DNA from: Photobacterium piscicola
Lineage (GTDB): Bacteria; Pseudomonadota; Gammaproteobacteria; Enterobacterales; Vibrionaceae
DNA: 64,000 nt
Assembly: GCF_900166965.1 (NCBI RefSeq)
Contig: NZ_FUZI01000007.1
Coordinates: 1-64,000, forward strand
Direction: 5' to 3'
Shown: in pieces, positions 46,961-57,276 of the stretch
Layout: each line of letters opens with the position of its first letter
Numbering within the stretch: position 1 is the first letter of the stretch
Notes under the pieces: generated by a model
What the model was told of the DNA's origin: nothing
Seen by the model: only the letters and a program-made list of their open reading frames with translations
Database searches by the model: none
Made by a program: the position numbers and the translations under genes

Positions 46961-49849
46961 CTAAACCTGACTAGGTTCAAGCCATTGCTGCCATACCTGT
47001 TCTACTGTCTGTCGCATTCCAATAAATTGTTGCTGATCAACATAAGCGGGTAACCCCAATAAACTTAATCGGTGAATGGCATTACGCATATCACAATAAG
47101 CTTGCTGTAATTGAATAGCAGTGACGCTATCAATAATGTCATAGTTAGCCATTGATTCAAAAATACGCACATTATCAGACCAACGTGTTAAAGCCGGTTG
47201 TTGATGAGCATAAGCTAACACTAAATATTGCGCTAAAAATTCAATATCGGTGATACCTCCTTGGTCTTGTTTAAGACCAAACATACCCGCTTTTTTCTTA
47301 CCGAGATGGGCGCGCATTTTGTGGCGCATCGTCACCACATCGTTAGCTAATTGCGCCTGATCACGAGCAACTGTTAACACTTGCTGGCGAACATCGGCAA
47401 ATGCGGTTTGTAATATCACATCCCCATACACCATTCGCGCACGAACCAAAGCTTGATGCTCCCATGTCCATGCTTGTTGCTGCTGATACTCACCAAATCC
47501 ATTGATTGTCGTTACTAATAATCCAGAAGCACCAGAAGGTCGTAGCCGCATATCAACCTCATACAACACCCCCGATGCGGTTCTGGTTGAGAACAAATGA
47601 ATGATGCGTTGGGCTAACCGTAAATAAAACTGACGACCATCAATTTCTTTACTGCCAGTGGTATAAACATTATCTGGGCAATCATGAATAAAAACTAAAT
47701 CAAGATCAGAGCCATATCCCAACTCCCAGCCGCCAACTTTGCCATAACCAATCACGGCAAAGCCCTTGCTTTCACGCTCTAATAAATGGCTTGGCTCACC
47801 ATATTTAGCCGCAATTTGTAACCATGCTTGATTAACCACCGCCGCAATAATGGCTTCTGCAAGATAGGTTAAGTGATCACTTACTTTCATTATAGGCAAT
47901 ACACCTGCAATATCCGCTGCCGCAATCCGTAATAATTGGGTCTGCTTAAACTGGCGAATCGCCTCCATCTGTTGTTCCATATCCTCTTCAGGAATACGCG
48001 CCAGATACTCATGCAATTCATCTTGATAACTGGTGAGTTTTGTTGGCTGATATAAGTGCTGAGGATCGAGTAATTCATCAAGTAACAGTGGATATAACGC
48101 CAACTGATCAGCCACCATTGGACTGGCAGCACATAATCGAATCAATTGTTTGAGTGCAACAGGGTGTTCAGTTAATAATTCAAGATAGGTGGTACGAGTA
48201 GCAATACGAATGATCAATTTCGTTAATCGCGGCAACAGTTGTACGGCATCATCACGTAACACCACTTGCGCCAAGATTTCAGGCATTAAGGTGGCTAACG
48301 CTTCACGTCCACGCGGGCCTAAAGTTCGTTTCGATAATTCATGCTTAAAAGACACCAAGTTCTGTGCTTGTAACGTTTGTTGTGGTGCATCAAGCTCAGC
48401 TAAAATAGTGAGTAATACATCTTCATTAGTCACCATCGCCCACATTTCATGGTATTGCGTCGCCACATCTTGCTGACTATCTTGCTCATCATGACCAATA
48501 ATATCGTCGAAAATGGCATGAATAGCGGTCATATGCTGTTCTGTCGTTACCACCAACGCGGCCCAGTCTGGCTCTATCATGGCACAAGCTAATCGTGCTT
48601 GATCAAGGGCTTTATCTGGCAATGTTTGGGTCTGCTTATCATCAATCGCTTGCAATAAATTTTCGAGACGACGTAAATGGCAATACCCTGCTGTTAAAAT
48701 ATCGACATCAACTGGCGGTAATAAAGCTAACTCCTTAATTGCAGCAAGGGTTGGTAATAAGCCCCGTCCACGTAAGCTAGGTTCACGTCCACCACGAATT
48801 AATTGAAAAGATTGTGCGATAAATTCAACTTCTCGAATGCCACCCGCTCCTAATTTAATATTATTGGTCAGGCCACGCCGACGCACTTCACTGCCAATCA
48901 TCGCTTTCATACGGCGCAATGACTGAATGGCACTAAAATCAATGTAACGTCGAAACACAAACGGCCGTAGCATTTGGCGTAAACCTTGATATTGCGTAAA
49001 GCTTTCTTTACCCATTACCCGTGCTTTAATCATCGCATAACGTTCCCAATCACGGCCTTGTTCTTGGTAATAATCTTCTAATGCAGCGTAGCTCATCACT
49101 AATGGTCCACTGTCGCCAAAAGGGCGTAACCGCATATCCACTCGATAACAAAAGCCATCAAAGGTGATGTGATCTAACGCTTTAATCAACCGTTGTCCTA
49201 AACGAGTAAAAAACTGCGCATTAGCCAGACTACGACGGCCACCGATCGTTTCTCCGTTTTCAGGATAAGTGAAAATCAAATCAATATCCGACGAAAAATT
49301 AAGTTCCCCACCCCCTAATTTACCCATGCCTAAAATAAGCATCGGTTGTGGTTCACCTTGATCATTCATTGGTGTTCCCCACTCAGTACAGCACTGCTGA
49401 TAAAGCCAATGATATGCTTCCATGATCAAGGCTTCTGCTAGTTGCGACAAACTCGCGAGGCTATGCTGTAAAGGTGCACGATGACTAAAGTCTTGCCACG
49501 CAATTAACGTCATATAACGACGTCTAAAATGACGTAAGCTACGCATTAAGCCCATTTCATCGGTTACTTGTGCGAGTTGCTGGCTTAATAACAGACGATA
49601 ATCAATATCACCACAATGTTGATATTGGTCGAGTAGCCATTCTAAGAGGGTTGAATCTTGTACTAGAGAGGCACTAATAAAATCACTTAACCCCAACATG
49701 GTATGCAATTCCTGCTTGGCTTCTCCTTGCCATAATGCCAATAGTTGCGGGTGCTTATCAGCTAATTTTCCCCAGGCTAAGTCGGCTGCAGCAACGACAT
49801 CGCTACAATGATCAATGAGTGGATAAGGTTGTGATTTTTCGGTCGCCAT
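46961..49849 (-). CDS. glnE: glutamine synthetase adenylyltransferase / deadenylase
   Basis: 962 residues from ATG 49847-49849 (AAGGGA six bases upstream; a TTG six codons earlier is less likely). Controls glutamine synthetase by adding and removing AMP, together with PII. Two nucleotidyltransferase domains: N-terminal deadenylase [20 protein letters not shown] (~residues 180-200) and C-terminal adenylylase [20 protein letters not shown], with the helical regulatory region between. hldE follows; upstream a chemoreceptor gene separates it from ygiF. Confidence 0.96.
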   Translation of the reverse strand: MATEKSQPYPLIDHCSDVVAAADLAWGKLADKHPQLLALWQGEAKQELHTMLGLSDFISASLVQDSTLLEWLLDQYQHCGDIDYRLLLSQQLAQVTDEMGLMRSLRHFRRRYMTLIAWQDFSHRAPLQHSLASLSQLAEALIMEAYHWLYQQCCTEWGTPMNDQGEPQPMLILGMGKLGGGELNFSSDIDLIFTYPENGETIGGRRSLANAQFFTRLGQRLIKALDHITFDGFCYRVDMRLRPFGDSGPLVMSYAALEDYYQEQGRDWERYAMIKARVMGKESFTQYQGLRQMLRPFVFRRYIDFSAIQSLRRMKAMIGSEVRRRGLTNNIKLGAGGIREVEFIAQSFQLIRGGREPSLRGRGLLPTLAAIKELALLPPVDVDILTAGYCHLRRLENLLQAIDDKQTQTLPDKALDQARLACAMIEPDWAALVVTTEQHMTAIHAIFDDIIGHDEQDSQQDVATQYHEMWAMVTNEDVLLTILAELDAPQQTLQAQNLVSFKHELSKRTLGPRGREALATLMPEILAQVVLRDDAVQLLPRLTKLIIRIATRTTYLELLTEHPVALKQLIRLCAASPMVADQLALYPLLLDELLDPQHLYQPTKLTSYQDELHEYLARIPEEDMEQQMEAIRQFKQTQLLRIAAADIAGVLPIMKVSDHLTYLAEAIIAAVVNQAWLQIAAKYGEPSHLLERESKGFAVIGYGKVGGWELGYGSDLDLVFIHDCPDNVYTTGSKEIDGRQFYLRLAQRIIHLFSTRTASGVLYEVDMRLRPSGASGLLVTTINGFGEYQQQQAWTWEHQALVRARMVYGDVILQTAFADVRQQVLTVARDQAQLANDVVTMRHKMRAHLGKKKAGMFGLKQDQGGITDIEFLAQYLVLAYAHQQPALTRWSDNVRIFESMANYDIIDSVTAIQLQQAYCDMRNAIHRLSLLGLPAYVDQQQFIGMRQTVEQVWQQWLEPSQV

Positions 49850-49898
49850 GCGCTGTCCCTTGAACAAGTAACTCGATAAAGAACTCTAATTTAGCATA

Positions 49899-49930
49899 TA
49901 AAAACGCCCATCAACTGATGGGCGTTATAA
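49899..49930 (-). terminator. chemoreceptor gene terminator
   Basis: 11-bp stem AACGCCCATCA / TGATGGGCGTT; minus-strand reading is followed by TTTTTATA. Lies 31 bases beyond the chemoreceptor stop, just before glnE. Confidence 0.75.
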
Positions 49931-49960
49931 TTTTATTTTATTCAATATGACGCATTTTAC

Positions 49961-51553
49961 TTACACTTTAAATATATCTATTTTTGCTTCTAAATCATTA
50001 ACTTGATGCTGCATATCAATTGATGTTTGCGCCAATTCAGTCACCACACCAACCGATCCATCAACCAGTTCTCGTACATTTGTCAGGTTAATATTCATTT
50101 CATCAGCCACCGCACTTTGCTGTTCAGCTGCGGCTGCAATATGAAAATTCATATCATTAATACCTTGAATCTGCTCAACAATTTTATTTAACTCGCCACC
50201 AGCACTGGTAACGAGATCAACCCCTTCATCCGCTTCAATAACACTGCGTTCCATTAAACTCACCGCTTGTTGAGCACTTTGTTGTAATTGAGCGATCATA
50301 TCTTGAATTTCAACCGTCGCTGTTTGAGTGCGTTGTGCAAGATTACGTACTTCATCAGCCACAACAGCGAACCCACGCCCAGCATCCCCCGCGCGTGCGG
50401 CTTCAATTGCTGCATTAAGTGCTAATAAGTTAGTTTGTTCTGAAATACTTTGAATGGTTACAATCACTGAACTTATTTTATCAACCCGAGTTTCCACTTG
50501 ATTAACGGCGGCGGCTGATTGAGTAATGTCATTCGACAATTGGTTAATCGTCATCATGGTACGACTCACAAATTGTTGCCCTGTTGCTGCTTGTTCTGAG
50601 GTATTTAAGGTCGCATTAGATGCATCACGCGCATGACCAGCCACGGTTTGTACTGTTGATGTCATTTCCGCCATAGCTGATGCTAATTGATCAATTTCAG
50701 CAAATTCTTCTTGAGAGGATTCTTTAGTTTGCTCCATCATTAATGACATCACTTCCGCGGATTGTGAAAGTGTGGTTGCCGCTTGGCGTTGAGCAATCAA
50801 TACCGCTTTAAGCTGACAACGGCTTTGTTCAAGCTCACGACTTAACTCACCAAATTCATCACTACACCTCATGGCTATCGGCTGTGACAAATCATTATTG
50901 GCGAATGCTTGAATACTTCGCTTTAAGCCACCGATTTGACGCAACATAATCCGCGATGCGAGTAATAACACCACCACAAAAATCACCACCATTAATGATG
51001 TTTGCCACACAATTTGTCCCAAATACTGTTGATAATAACCCGCAGCCAATGCATTTGTTTGGTAACTAATAACCGCTAACTGTAACGCAGGTAATTTAAC
51101 TATATATCCATAGCCATCATTATCTTGTCGCGTAAATGGCTGATTATTTAGCTTCGTATCACGTAGCAACTGACTTAATGTCAGTCCTTCTTCCAATGGC
51201 TGGTTGATACTAATAACCTGATTTAATTTGGATTCCACCAATACATTATCATTTTTATATTCAACAACATATACACTATGCTTGCTCATTTCAGTGGATA
51301 ATTGAGAGGAATTTAACGCTGACGATTGAGTGTTGGTAGCGGCTAAGCTTGTTAGCATCAACGCATTTGATTGGGCTAATTGCTGCACTTTGTTTTGTTG
51401 AGTCGCGATAACAGATTGATAGAATAATTCCGCATCCCACAATTGTTTGCCAATTAATAACAACGTACTAAACACCATCAGTAAAATAAGTTTAGGGGTT
51501 AATTTAAGGTTGGTTAACCACTTTTCCCAAGCTTTAAACTCTAGTGTTGCCAT
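49961..51553 (-). CDS. methyl-accepting chemotaxis protein
   Basis: 530 residues. Short cytosolic start, membrane helix ~20-36, periplasmic sensor ~37-180 with no recognisable ligand motif, second helix ~181-200, HAMP (~203-255), then the signalling coiled coil with the invariant hairpin tip [29 protein letters not shown] (two parts of the family signature). No C-terminal CheR-tethering pentapeptide. It lies between ygiF and glnE, which are adjacent in E. coli, so it is an insertion here. Own promoter and terminator. Ligand unknown. Confidence 0.93.
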   Translation of the reverse strand: MATLEFKAWEKWLTNLKLTPKLILLMVFSTLLLIGKQLWDAELFYQSVIATQQNKVQQLAQSNALMLTSLAATNTQSSALNSSQLSTEMSKHSVYVVEYKNDNVLVESKLNQVISINQPLEEGLTLSQLLRDTKLNNQPFTRQDNDGYGYIVKLPALQLAVISYQTNALAAGYYQQYLGQIVWQTSLMVVIFVVVLLLASRIMLRQIGGLKRSIQAFANNDLSQPIAMRCSDEFGELSRELEQSRCQLKAVLIAQRQAATTLSQSAEVMSLMMEQTKESSQEEFAEIDQLASAMAEMTSTVQTVAGHARDASNATLNTSEQAATGQQFVSRTMMTINQLSNDITQSAAAVNQVETRVDKISSVIVTIQSISEQTNLLALNAAIEAARAGDAGRGFAVVADEVRNLAQRTQTATVEIQDMIAQLQQSAQQAVSLMERSVIEADEGVDLVTSAGGELNKIVEQIQGINDMNFHIAAAAEQQSAVADEMNINLTNVRELVDGSVGVVTELAQTSIDMQHQVNDLEAKIDIFKV

Positions 51554-51754
51554 TTACTCTCTCCGTATCGCTAACGTTTACACCCTTCACATTAAAAATG
51601 ATGTGTTATTCGTAAGCCAGTAATGTCATCAATAAGCACCATTGCTCCACTCTTCTATTGCTTATCGACGTTTACGGGTAAATATTTAGTCATCCCTTCA
51701 AAAGATACGTCAAAACATGATCTGTCCCACATGTTGTACTCGTAGATACAACAA

Positions 51755-51779
51755 CGCCCCGCATAAAGCGAGGCGTTAA
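51755..51779 (-). terminator. probable ygiF terminator
   Basis: AACGCCTCGC / GCGGGGCGTT paired only in the minus-strand RNA (one G-U), followed by TTGTTG. The upstream gap of the chemoreceptor (51554-51816) holds nothing else I can name. Confidence 0.65.
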
Positions 51780-51816
51780 TATTTAATACTAACTCATTAC
51801 ATGTAACGCATAACGA

Positions 51817-53331
51817 TTATGGCCAGTAAGGGGTTAGCTCTATACTGATCTGCCGAGTCTGACTCATGGCATGCAATAATGATTCTTCTTGACGTTGTAA
51901 CCATTTTTGCATTTGCGCTAAGTCATCGCCTTCAAATAGAGGTAATAACTGCCGAATAGGTTCTAATGCGCGTAAGTCTTCTAAGCCTTGTAATAAATCT
52001 AACCATGGCATTCTAAAAGAGATTCGACGGTCTTCATCATACAAGCCTGCGAACGCAATTCCACTCATCAAATTACGCAATAAACGTGGTTTTTGATCAA
52101 GATAATCAATACGGCTCAGTTCGCGTTCAGCGGGGAAAACATCAAGCAATTCAGACCATGAACGGGTTAGCATATTATCTGCAAATGCTTTCACTGGTGC
52201 GGCTAGTTTATCGCGTGATTTATCGTCGAGAAATGGCTGCCAACCTCGACTTAAAATCCAGCGGCTTAAATCTAGCAATAACCCACAGTAACGCGCAGAA
52301 CGCATTAATTGGATCATATCGTCACTATCTGGAAGCTCTTGATAACGTAGCTCTAATTGCTGTTGCAACTCTTTACGGGCATTCAGCTTACGTAATACAT
52401 AGGCTTTATCATCAATCAGCGCTTGAATGCTATTGGCATCTTCTAACCACGTTAGCTCGCCTTCCAACCATTGTAATTCTTGGCGTAATAAGGCACTTGC
52501 ACGACGCGGAATAATGCCACCAAAGGTTGCAAAAGTTTGGCGTAATAAGCTTAACGCTTGTGATATTTGTACCAGAGCTTGCGGTTCTTGGCGTTCCATA
52601 TAAATCTGTTCATGGTACAGCCAGTGCTCTAACGCATGTTCAAGTGTATTAATGAACGCAGATTCAACCGAATCTTGAAGTGTAGTATTAACAAAAACTA
52701 ATGGCTTGATAGGATCGCCTTGATAATCAGCAGCAAGTCGGTAGCCACGAGCAGCCTTGCTAAGATTACCTAACCGCATTCCACCATCAACACATAATTC
52801 ACGCGCTAAAGTGAATAAAGCGTCTGTCTGACCCGATTTAAGCTCTAGTTCTACTTCACAAATTGGCGAGCGTTTATCATCAACACTCACTTCACCATGA
52901 TCAAATGCTAATTCAATTTGGCTACCATCTGGCATTGCCACTAACCATTGCTGGCGAGTAAAATCAGTACTAAATAATGGCTGAATTTGCTGCTGAACAG
53001 CAACAATATCAAAGTCGTGAGGCCAAGCATCTGCGGGATGAAGCGCTAAACTTGGTGCCGTACTATTCACTTCAACATTGTATTCAGGACGCTGATGTAA
53101 TCCAGCAACAACACGGCCTGCGGTTTTTAATGTTTGAACAAACACATCATCAAAACGACGAATACGTAAACCGATATCATGCTGGCGCAATACTTGATCG
53201 GGAGTGTCAAAGTAAATATTACCCAACTCTCGACGGCTCTGTTGCAGAATTTTAGCTGCGGAAATTTTTTCCACCAGCTGAGTTGAAAATTCTGGTAAGA
53301 CAAAAAACTTCAGTTCTATCTCGGTTTCCAT
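51817..53331 (-). CDS. ygiF: YgiF-type inorganic triphosphatase (CYTH-CHAD)
   Basis: 504 residues from ATG 53329-53331 (AGG eight bases upstream); a TTG eight codons earlier is less likely. N-terminal CYTH domain with the E-x-E-x-K signature ETEIELK at residues 2-8, then a CHAD helical domain (~225-500) rich in His/Arg that binds polyphosphate. E. coli YgiF hydrolyses inorganic tripolyphosphate. Cytosolic. It is divergent from the DUF47/phosphate-transporter pair, which fits a phosphate or polyphosphate role. Confidence 0.9.
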   Translation of the reverse strand: METEIELKFFVLPEFSTQLVEKISAAKILQQSRRELGNIYFDTPDQVLRQHDIGLRIRRFDDVFVQTLKTAGRVVAGLHQRPEYNVEVNSTAPSLALHPADAWPHDFDIVAVQQQIQPLFSTDFTRQQWLVAMPDGSQIELAFDHGEVSVDDKRSPICEVELELKSGQTDALFTLARELCVDGGMRLGNLSKAARGYRLAADYQGDPIKPLVFVNTTLQDSVESAFINTLEHALEHWLYHEQIYMERQEPQALVQISQALSLLRQTFATFGGIIPRRASALLRQELQWLEGELTWLEDANSIQALIDDKAYVLRKLNARKELQQQLELRYQELPDSDDMIQLMRSARYCGLLLDLSRWILSRGWQPFLDDKSRDKLAAPVKAFADNMLTRSWSELLDVFPAERELSRIDYLDQKPRLLRNLMSGIAFAGLYDEDRRISFRMPWLDLLQGLEDLRALEPIRQLLPLFEGDDLAQMQKWLQRQEESLLHAMSQTRQISIELTPYWP

Positions 53332-53516
53332 AGTTATACCTATAAACGGTGGCAAACCAAGGATATTTGCTTATTCACTCAAGGGCAAGTGAGAAATATC
53401 AATAAAACCTTGATCAAAACTAGTTCCACTATACTCTTTAATACGTTAAAATGCGCGATTCAATGACCATCGCTCAAGATTTAGCCTTATTCGGGCGCTC
53501 TTTAGGTTGATCGGCT

Positions 53517-54197
53517 ATGCCAGTAAATACAATAATGGGGCTCTTTGCAAAATCCCCAATCAAACCACTACAACGCCATGTTATTCGCGTAACTGAGTGT
53601 TGTGATCTGCTTATCCCGTTCTTCGAGGCATGTAATGCTGGAGATTGGGAAAAGGCGGCCGTTTTACGCGAACAGATATCGCAACTTGAAAAAGATGCGG
53701 ATGTACTCAAGCGTGAGATCCGTCTGAAGCTTCCTCGTGGTCTTTTCATGCCAGTAGATCGTACTGATATGTTAGGACTGTTAACCCAGCAGGACAAACT
53801 CGCTAACCTCTCTAAAGATATCGCTGGTCGAGTCTTAGGTCGTAAGCTACAAATGCCTGCTATCATGTACCCAGACTTCGTGGCATATATTCAACGTTGC
53901 TTAGACGCGGCTGATCAAGCTCGCCGTGTAATCAATGAATTGGATGAATTACTCGAAACTGGTTTCAAAGGCAGAGAAGTGACACTTGTTGCCGAAATGA
54001 TTAATCAGCTAGATGTTATCGAAGACGATACCGATGCTATGCAGATAGTCTTACGTCAACAATTAATGTCCATCGAAGACCAACACAGCCCGGTGGATGT
54101 CATGTTCCTGTACAAAATTCTCGAGTGGGTAGGCGCAATTGCTGATCAAGCACAGCGGGTCGGCTCACGTTTAGAAATTATGCTCTCGCGTTCTTAA
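53517..54197 (+). CDS. DUF47 / PhoU-like protein of the Pit operon
   Basis: 226 residues, the TIGR00153 / UPF0111 group. All-helical: MPVNTIMGLFAKSPIKPLQ start, KREIRLKLPRGLFMPVDRTDM, and two E-x-x-D/E-D-D segments (IEDDTDAMQ) that bind metals in PhoU-like folds. Always next to a Pit transporter; thought to modulate it. Here the Pit gene follows after 31 bases in one operon. Start chosen at ATG 53517, which fits the conserved N terminus; ribosome site is weak. Confidence 0.9.
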   Translation: MPVNTIMGLFAKSPIKPLQRHVIRVTECCDLLIPFFEACNAGDWEKAAVLREQISQLEKDADVLKREIRLKLPRGLFMPVDRTDMLGLLTQQDKLANLSKDIAGRVLGRKLQMPAIMYPDFVAYIQRCLDAADQARRVINELDELLETGFKGREVTLVAEMINQLDVIEDDTDAMQIVLRQQLMSIEDQHSPVDVMFLYKILEWVGAIADQAQRVGSRLEIMLSRS

Positions 54198-54228
54198 TAA
54201 CGGGAATTTAACAAAACAAGGTTTTACA

Positions 54229-55494
54229 ATGGAAATCCTGGCTAACTACGGCACTCTATTAATCGGAGTGGCAGCTTTTTTTGGTCTTTTGATGGCGATT
54301 GGTATTGGTGCAAATGATGTTGCCAATGCCATGGGTACTTCAGTTGGTTCAAAAGCACTTACAGTAAAACAAGCGATCATCATCGCGATGATTTTTGAAT
54401 TTGCAGGTGCTTATCTTGCAGGTGGTGAAGTTACCGATACTATTCGTAAGGGTGTTATCGAAACTTCTCTATATGCAGCCCACCCTGAAACCCTAGTTTT
54501 TGGCATGATGTCAGCGCTTCTTGCTGCTGGTACATGGCTACTTGTCGCTTCTTTTATGGGCTGGCCTGTTTCAACAACACACTCAATTATCGGTGCTATC
54601 ATCGGTTTTGCTTGTGTGTCAGTTGGCACCAATGCAGTGGATTGGCATTCAATCCAAGGTATTGTGGGTAGCTGGTTAATTACACCGTTTATTGCTGGTA
54701 TATTTGCGTATCTGATATTCATCAGTGCTCAAAGATTAATCTTTGATACTGATAACCCAATGGCAAATGCAAAACGTTTCGTTCCGGTCTATATGTTTAT
54801 CACAGCGATGGTCATTGCATTGGTAACAATTAAGAAAGGTCTGAAACATATCGGTTTGCATCTAACAACGGGTGAAGCTTGGATTGCATCGATTGCTATT
54901 TCATTTGTCGTTATGGTTGTAGGTTACTTCTACATTCAGCGTAAGTATGCTGATGACGATCTTGTAGATAGCAACGGTTATGCCGGTGTTGAAAGTGTAT
55001 TTAGCGTATTGATGGTTGTTACTGCGTGTGCGATGGCATTTGCCCATGGTTCAAACGACGTAGCAAATGCGATCGGTCCTCTATCAGCAGTTGTTTCAAC
55101 AATTGAGAATTCTGGACAAATTGCAGCTCAAAGCCAAATCGCATGGTGGATCCTTCCACTAGGTGGTATTGGTATCGTCATCGGTCTAGCTACTCTTGGT
55201 CATAAAGTAATGGCTACCGTAGGTACAGGCATCACTGAGTTAACACCGAGCCGTGGTTTTGCTGCTCAGTTAGCAACAGCATCGACTGTTGTACTAGCAT
55301 CAGGTACGGGTTTACCAATCTCAACTACACAAACACTGGTTGGTGCAGTATTGGGTGTTGGTTTTGCTCGCGGCATTGCTGCTCTTAACCTAGGTGTTGT
55401 TCGCAACATCGTTGCTTCGTGGATTGTAACATTGCCAGCAGGTGCATTCCTTGCTGTCATTTTCTTCTACATTATACAAGCACTTTTTAGTTAA
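54229..55494 (+). CDS. pit: low-affinity inorganic phosphate transporter (Pit)
   Basis: 421 residues, inner membrane. PiT family duplicated signature: GANDVANAMGTSVGSKAL near the N terminus and HGSNDVANAIGPLSAV in the second half, plus SFMGWPVSTTHSIIGAI and GLPISTTQTLVGAVLG. Imports phosphate as a metal complex with protons or Na+. Downstream of its DUF47 partner and followed by a terminator. It is the short version, lacking the long cytosolic loop of E. coli PitA. Confidence 0.95.
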   Translation: MEILANYGTLLIGVAAFFGLLMAIGIGANDVANAMGTSVGSKALTVKQAIIIAMIFEFAGAYLAGGEVTDTIRKGVIETSLYAAHPETLVFGMMSALLAAGTWLLVASFMGWPVSTTHSIIGAIIGFACVSVGTNAVDWHSIQGIVGSWLITPFIAGIFAYLIFISAQRLIFDTDNPMANAKRFVPVYMFITAMVIALVTIKKGLKHIGLHLTTGEAWIASIAISFVVMVVGYFYIQRKYADDDLVDSNGYAGVESVFSVLMVVTACAMAFAHGSNDVANAIGPLSAVVSTIENSGQIAAQSQIAWWILPLGGIGIVIGLATLGHKVMATVGTGITELTPSRGFAAQLATASTVVLASGTGLPISTTQTLVGAVLGVGFARGIAALNLGVVRNIVASWIVTLPAGAFLAVIFFYIIQALFS

Positions 55495-55510
55495 ATAGTG
55501 GCAGAGTTCA

Positions 55511-55538
55511 AAGAGAGAGGTCTCCCCCTCTCTCTTTT
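55511..55538 (+). terminator. DUF47-pit operon terminator
   Basis: AAGAGAGAGG / CCTCTCTCTT with a 6-nt loop and Ts, 17 bases after the pit stop. Confidence 0.8.
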
Positions 55539-55607
55539 CTTGCTCCCTTTCTTTAAAGCCCTTACTATCCGATCTCTAACCATTTCAGGTTCATCAAGGA
55601 TTCGATA

Positions 55608-56219
55608 GTGAAGCACCTCATAAGCTTTTTTTTGTTCTGTTTGACACTAATTAGCCCAATAGCTAATGCTGAACAAGCCCATTATATTTCTGACAACTTA
55701 TTTACTTATTTATTAAAAGGCCCTGGCAGCCAATACCGTATTGTCGGTAGTGTTAATGCTGGCTCACCCGTTACGCTATTAGAAAAAGATAACGGTTATA
55801 GTCGTATTAAAGATGCGAAAGGTCGTACTGGCTGGGTTGAATCTAAATTCATTTCAACTGATGTTGCACTGCAAGAACGCCTGCCCGTACTTGAAACGGA
55901 ATTAACCACAGTTAAAGCCAGACTAGCAGAAGCACTGACAACCAATGATAATAAACACAGTGATTTAAATAGTGCCTTAGCTCAGCGTAATAGTCAGATT
56001 AATAAATTAGAAACACGTAATACGCAATTACAAAATGAGCTAACAATAGCTCAAGACGAAGTGCGCAGTTTACGAGCAAAAATTGACACTCAAAAAGATG
56101 ATTTATTAATGAAATGGTTTACCTATGGTGGCGTAGTTGCTGGTATTGGTTTGCTACTAGGATTAATACTACCACATATCACACCGCGTCGTCGTAAGCG
56201 GGCTAATGGCTGGGCATAA
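55608..56219 (+). CDS. ygiM: TIGR04211 SH3-domain protein
   Basis: 203 residues. Signal peptide (cleaved near NA-EQ), bacterial SH3 domain (~22-88: LLKGPGSQYRIVGSVNAGSPV, GWVESKFIS), a coiled coil (~95-165), one membrane helix (~170-188) and a basic tail RRRKRA. The orientation suggests the SH3 and coiled coil face the periplasm. Matches E. coli YgiM, of unproven function near cca. It follows pit on the same strand but after a terminator; it ends at a terminator shared with gspB. Confidence 0.88.
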   Translation: MKHLISFFLFCLTLISPIANAEQAHYISDNLFTYLLKGPGSQYRIVGSVNAGSPVTLLEKDNGYSRIKDAKGRTGWVESKFISTDVALQERLPVLETELTTVKARLAEALTTNDNKHSDLNSALAQRNSQINKLETRNTQLQNELTIAQDEVRSLRAKIDTQKDDLLMKWFTYGGVVAGIGLLLGLILPHITPRRRKRANGWA

Positions 56220-56264
56220 GTATTCCTAACTCAGTATTTATATTATAAGACAATCAATATCACT

Positions 56265-56294
56265 AAAAAGGCAGCCAATTGGCTGCCTTTTTTT
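56265..56294. terminator. bidirectional terminator (ygiM / gspB)
   Basis: AAAAAGGCAGCC / GGCTGCCTTTTT with AATT loop and seven Ts, between the convergent stops. Confidence 0.92.
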
Positions 56295-56313
56295 GATTTT
56301 TACTTCACGCTAA

Positions 56314-57276
56314 TTACCATTCAGATAGCGCTGGCATGCTAATTTCATAACCATCAAATGTTAGAATAACATCTCGTGATTCAATCTTGACCAACTTCAC
56401 GCCAGGAGCAATCATATCTCCCTGATGGCGTTCATTACCGTTGACTTTAACCCAACGTTTAGCTGGTGTAGAAGAGTAAATATGCTGATTAAAATTCATC
56501 TTAGGCAGCTGTTGCTGCACTGCTGCAGGTAATAAACCAATCGGAATCACTTTGCTTTTTGGCGTTTTAGTCACTGTTGAGTGAGGCTTGATCGCATTAC
56601 GATCGGCGTTACTACGATCAACCTCGCTATCTTGATAGTGCTCCCCCGTCGTCGCGACAATAGCTGATTTTAACTTCGCTGCGATGTCTGGTGATAGAGC
56701 CGACAAATCAAGGTTATCCAACTTGTAAGGATCATCGTTAGTTGATGTCGCTTTAATAACATGTTGAGCAGTATTGTGTGGCAGATCATCACTTGGGCCA
56801 AGATCTCGATCTTGCTCGCGCGGTTCACTATTATGCTCCTCAACATTTGACGGTGACTGATACGCAGGTGAGGCCACATATAAACCATCATTGATGGGCA
56901 ATGGCTCTGTCACAATATCGGGATACGTCATAAAAATAACCTCAGCATTTACCGCCGCAGAGGGGGTATCTAACGCTTGTAGCTTAGGTGCTTGCAATAC
57001 CGATGGCGGTAATGCGGCGGTTACTAATGAAGATTGATGTGTTGTAGCTGCCGTTACACCAACAATTTGTTGCTGATAAACTTTATATGCCACAATCGAA
57101 GCTGCAGGTAACAATGCAATAATAATCGGCATCACCCACTTCACTCGAGATTGTTGAGCTTTAACTGCCCGCATTGGATGGACAATTTTCACCATCTCTC
57201 CATCAGCATGACCAACACTTGATTGGCTAGCATTATTTTTATCTGATTGTTTTAATGCCGTTAATAACTGAGACAT
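56314..57276 (-). CDS. gspB: type II secretion protein GspB
   Basis: 320 residues. Short cytosolic start (MSQLLTALKQSDK), membrane helix ~47-65 (VMPIIIALLPAASIVAYKV), long low-complexity periplasmic linker, and the C-terminal GspB domain (~240-320: NFNQHIYSSTPAKRWVKVNG, GVKLVKIESRDVILTFDG). With GspA it helps assemble the secretin GspD across the peptidoglycan in Aeromonas and vibrios. Start codon overlaps the gspA stop (TAATG), so translation is coupled. Confidence 0.92.
   Translation of the reverse strand: MSQLLTALKQSDKNNASQSSVGHADGEMVKIVHPMRAVKAQQSRVKWVMPIIIALLPAASIVAYKVYQQQIVGVTAATTHQSSLVTAALPPSVLQAPKLQALDTPSAAVNAEVIFMTYPDIVTEPLPINDGLYVASPAYQSPSNVEEHNSEPREQDRDLGPSDDLPHNTAQHVIKATSTNDDPYKLDNLDLSALSPDIAAKLKSAIVATTGEHYQDSEVDRSNADRNAIKPHSTVTKTPKSKVIPIGLLPAAVQQQLPKMNFNQHIYSSTPAKRWVKVNGNERHQGDMIAPGVKLVKIESRDVILTFDGYEISMPALSEW

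Noticed and set aside
49961-51816. Chemoreceptor region as a mobile insertion
   Set aside because: No transposase, flanking repeats or abrupt composition change; only the gene order suggests gain.
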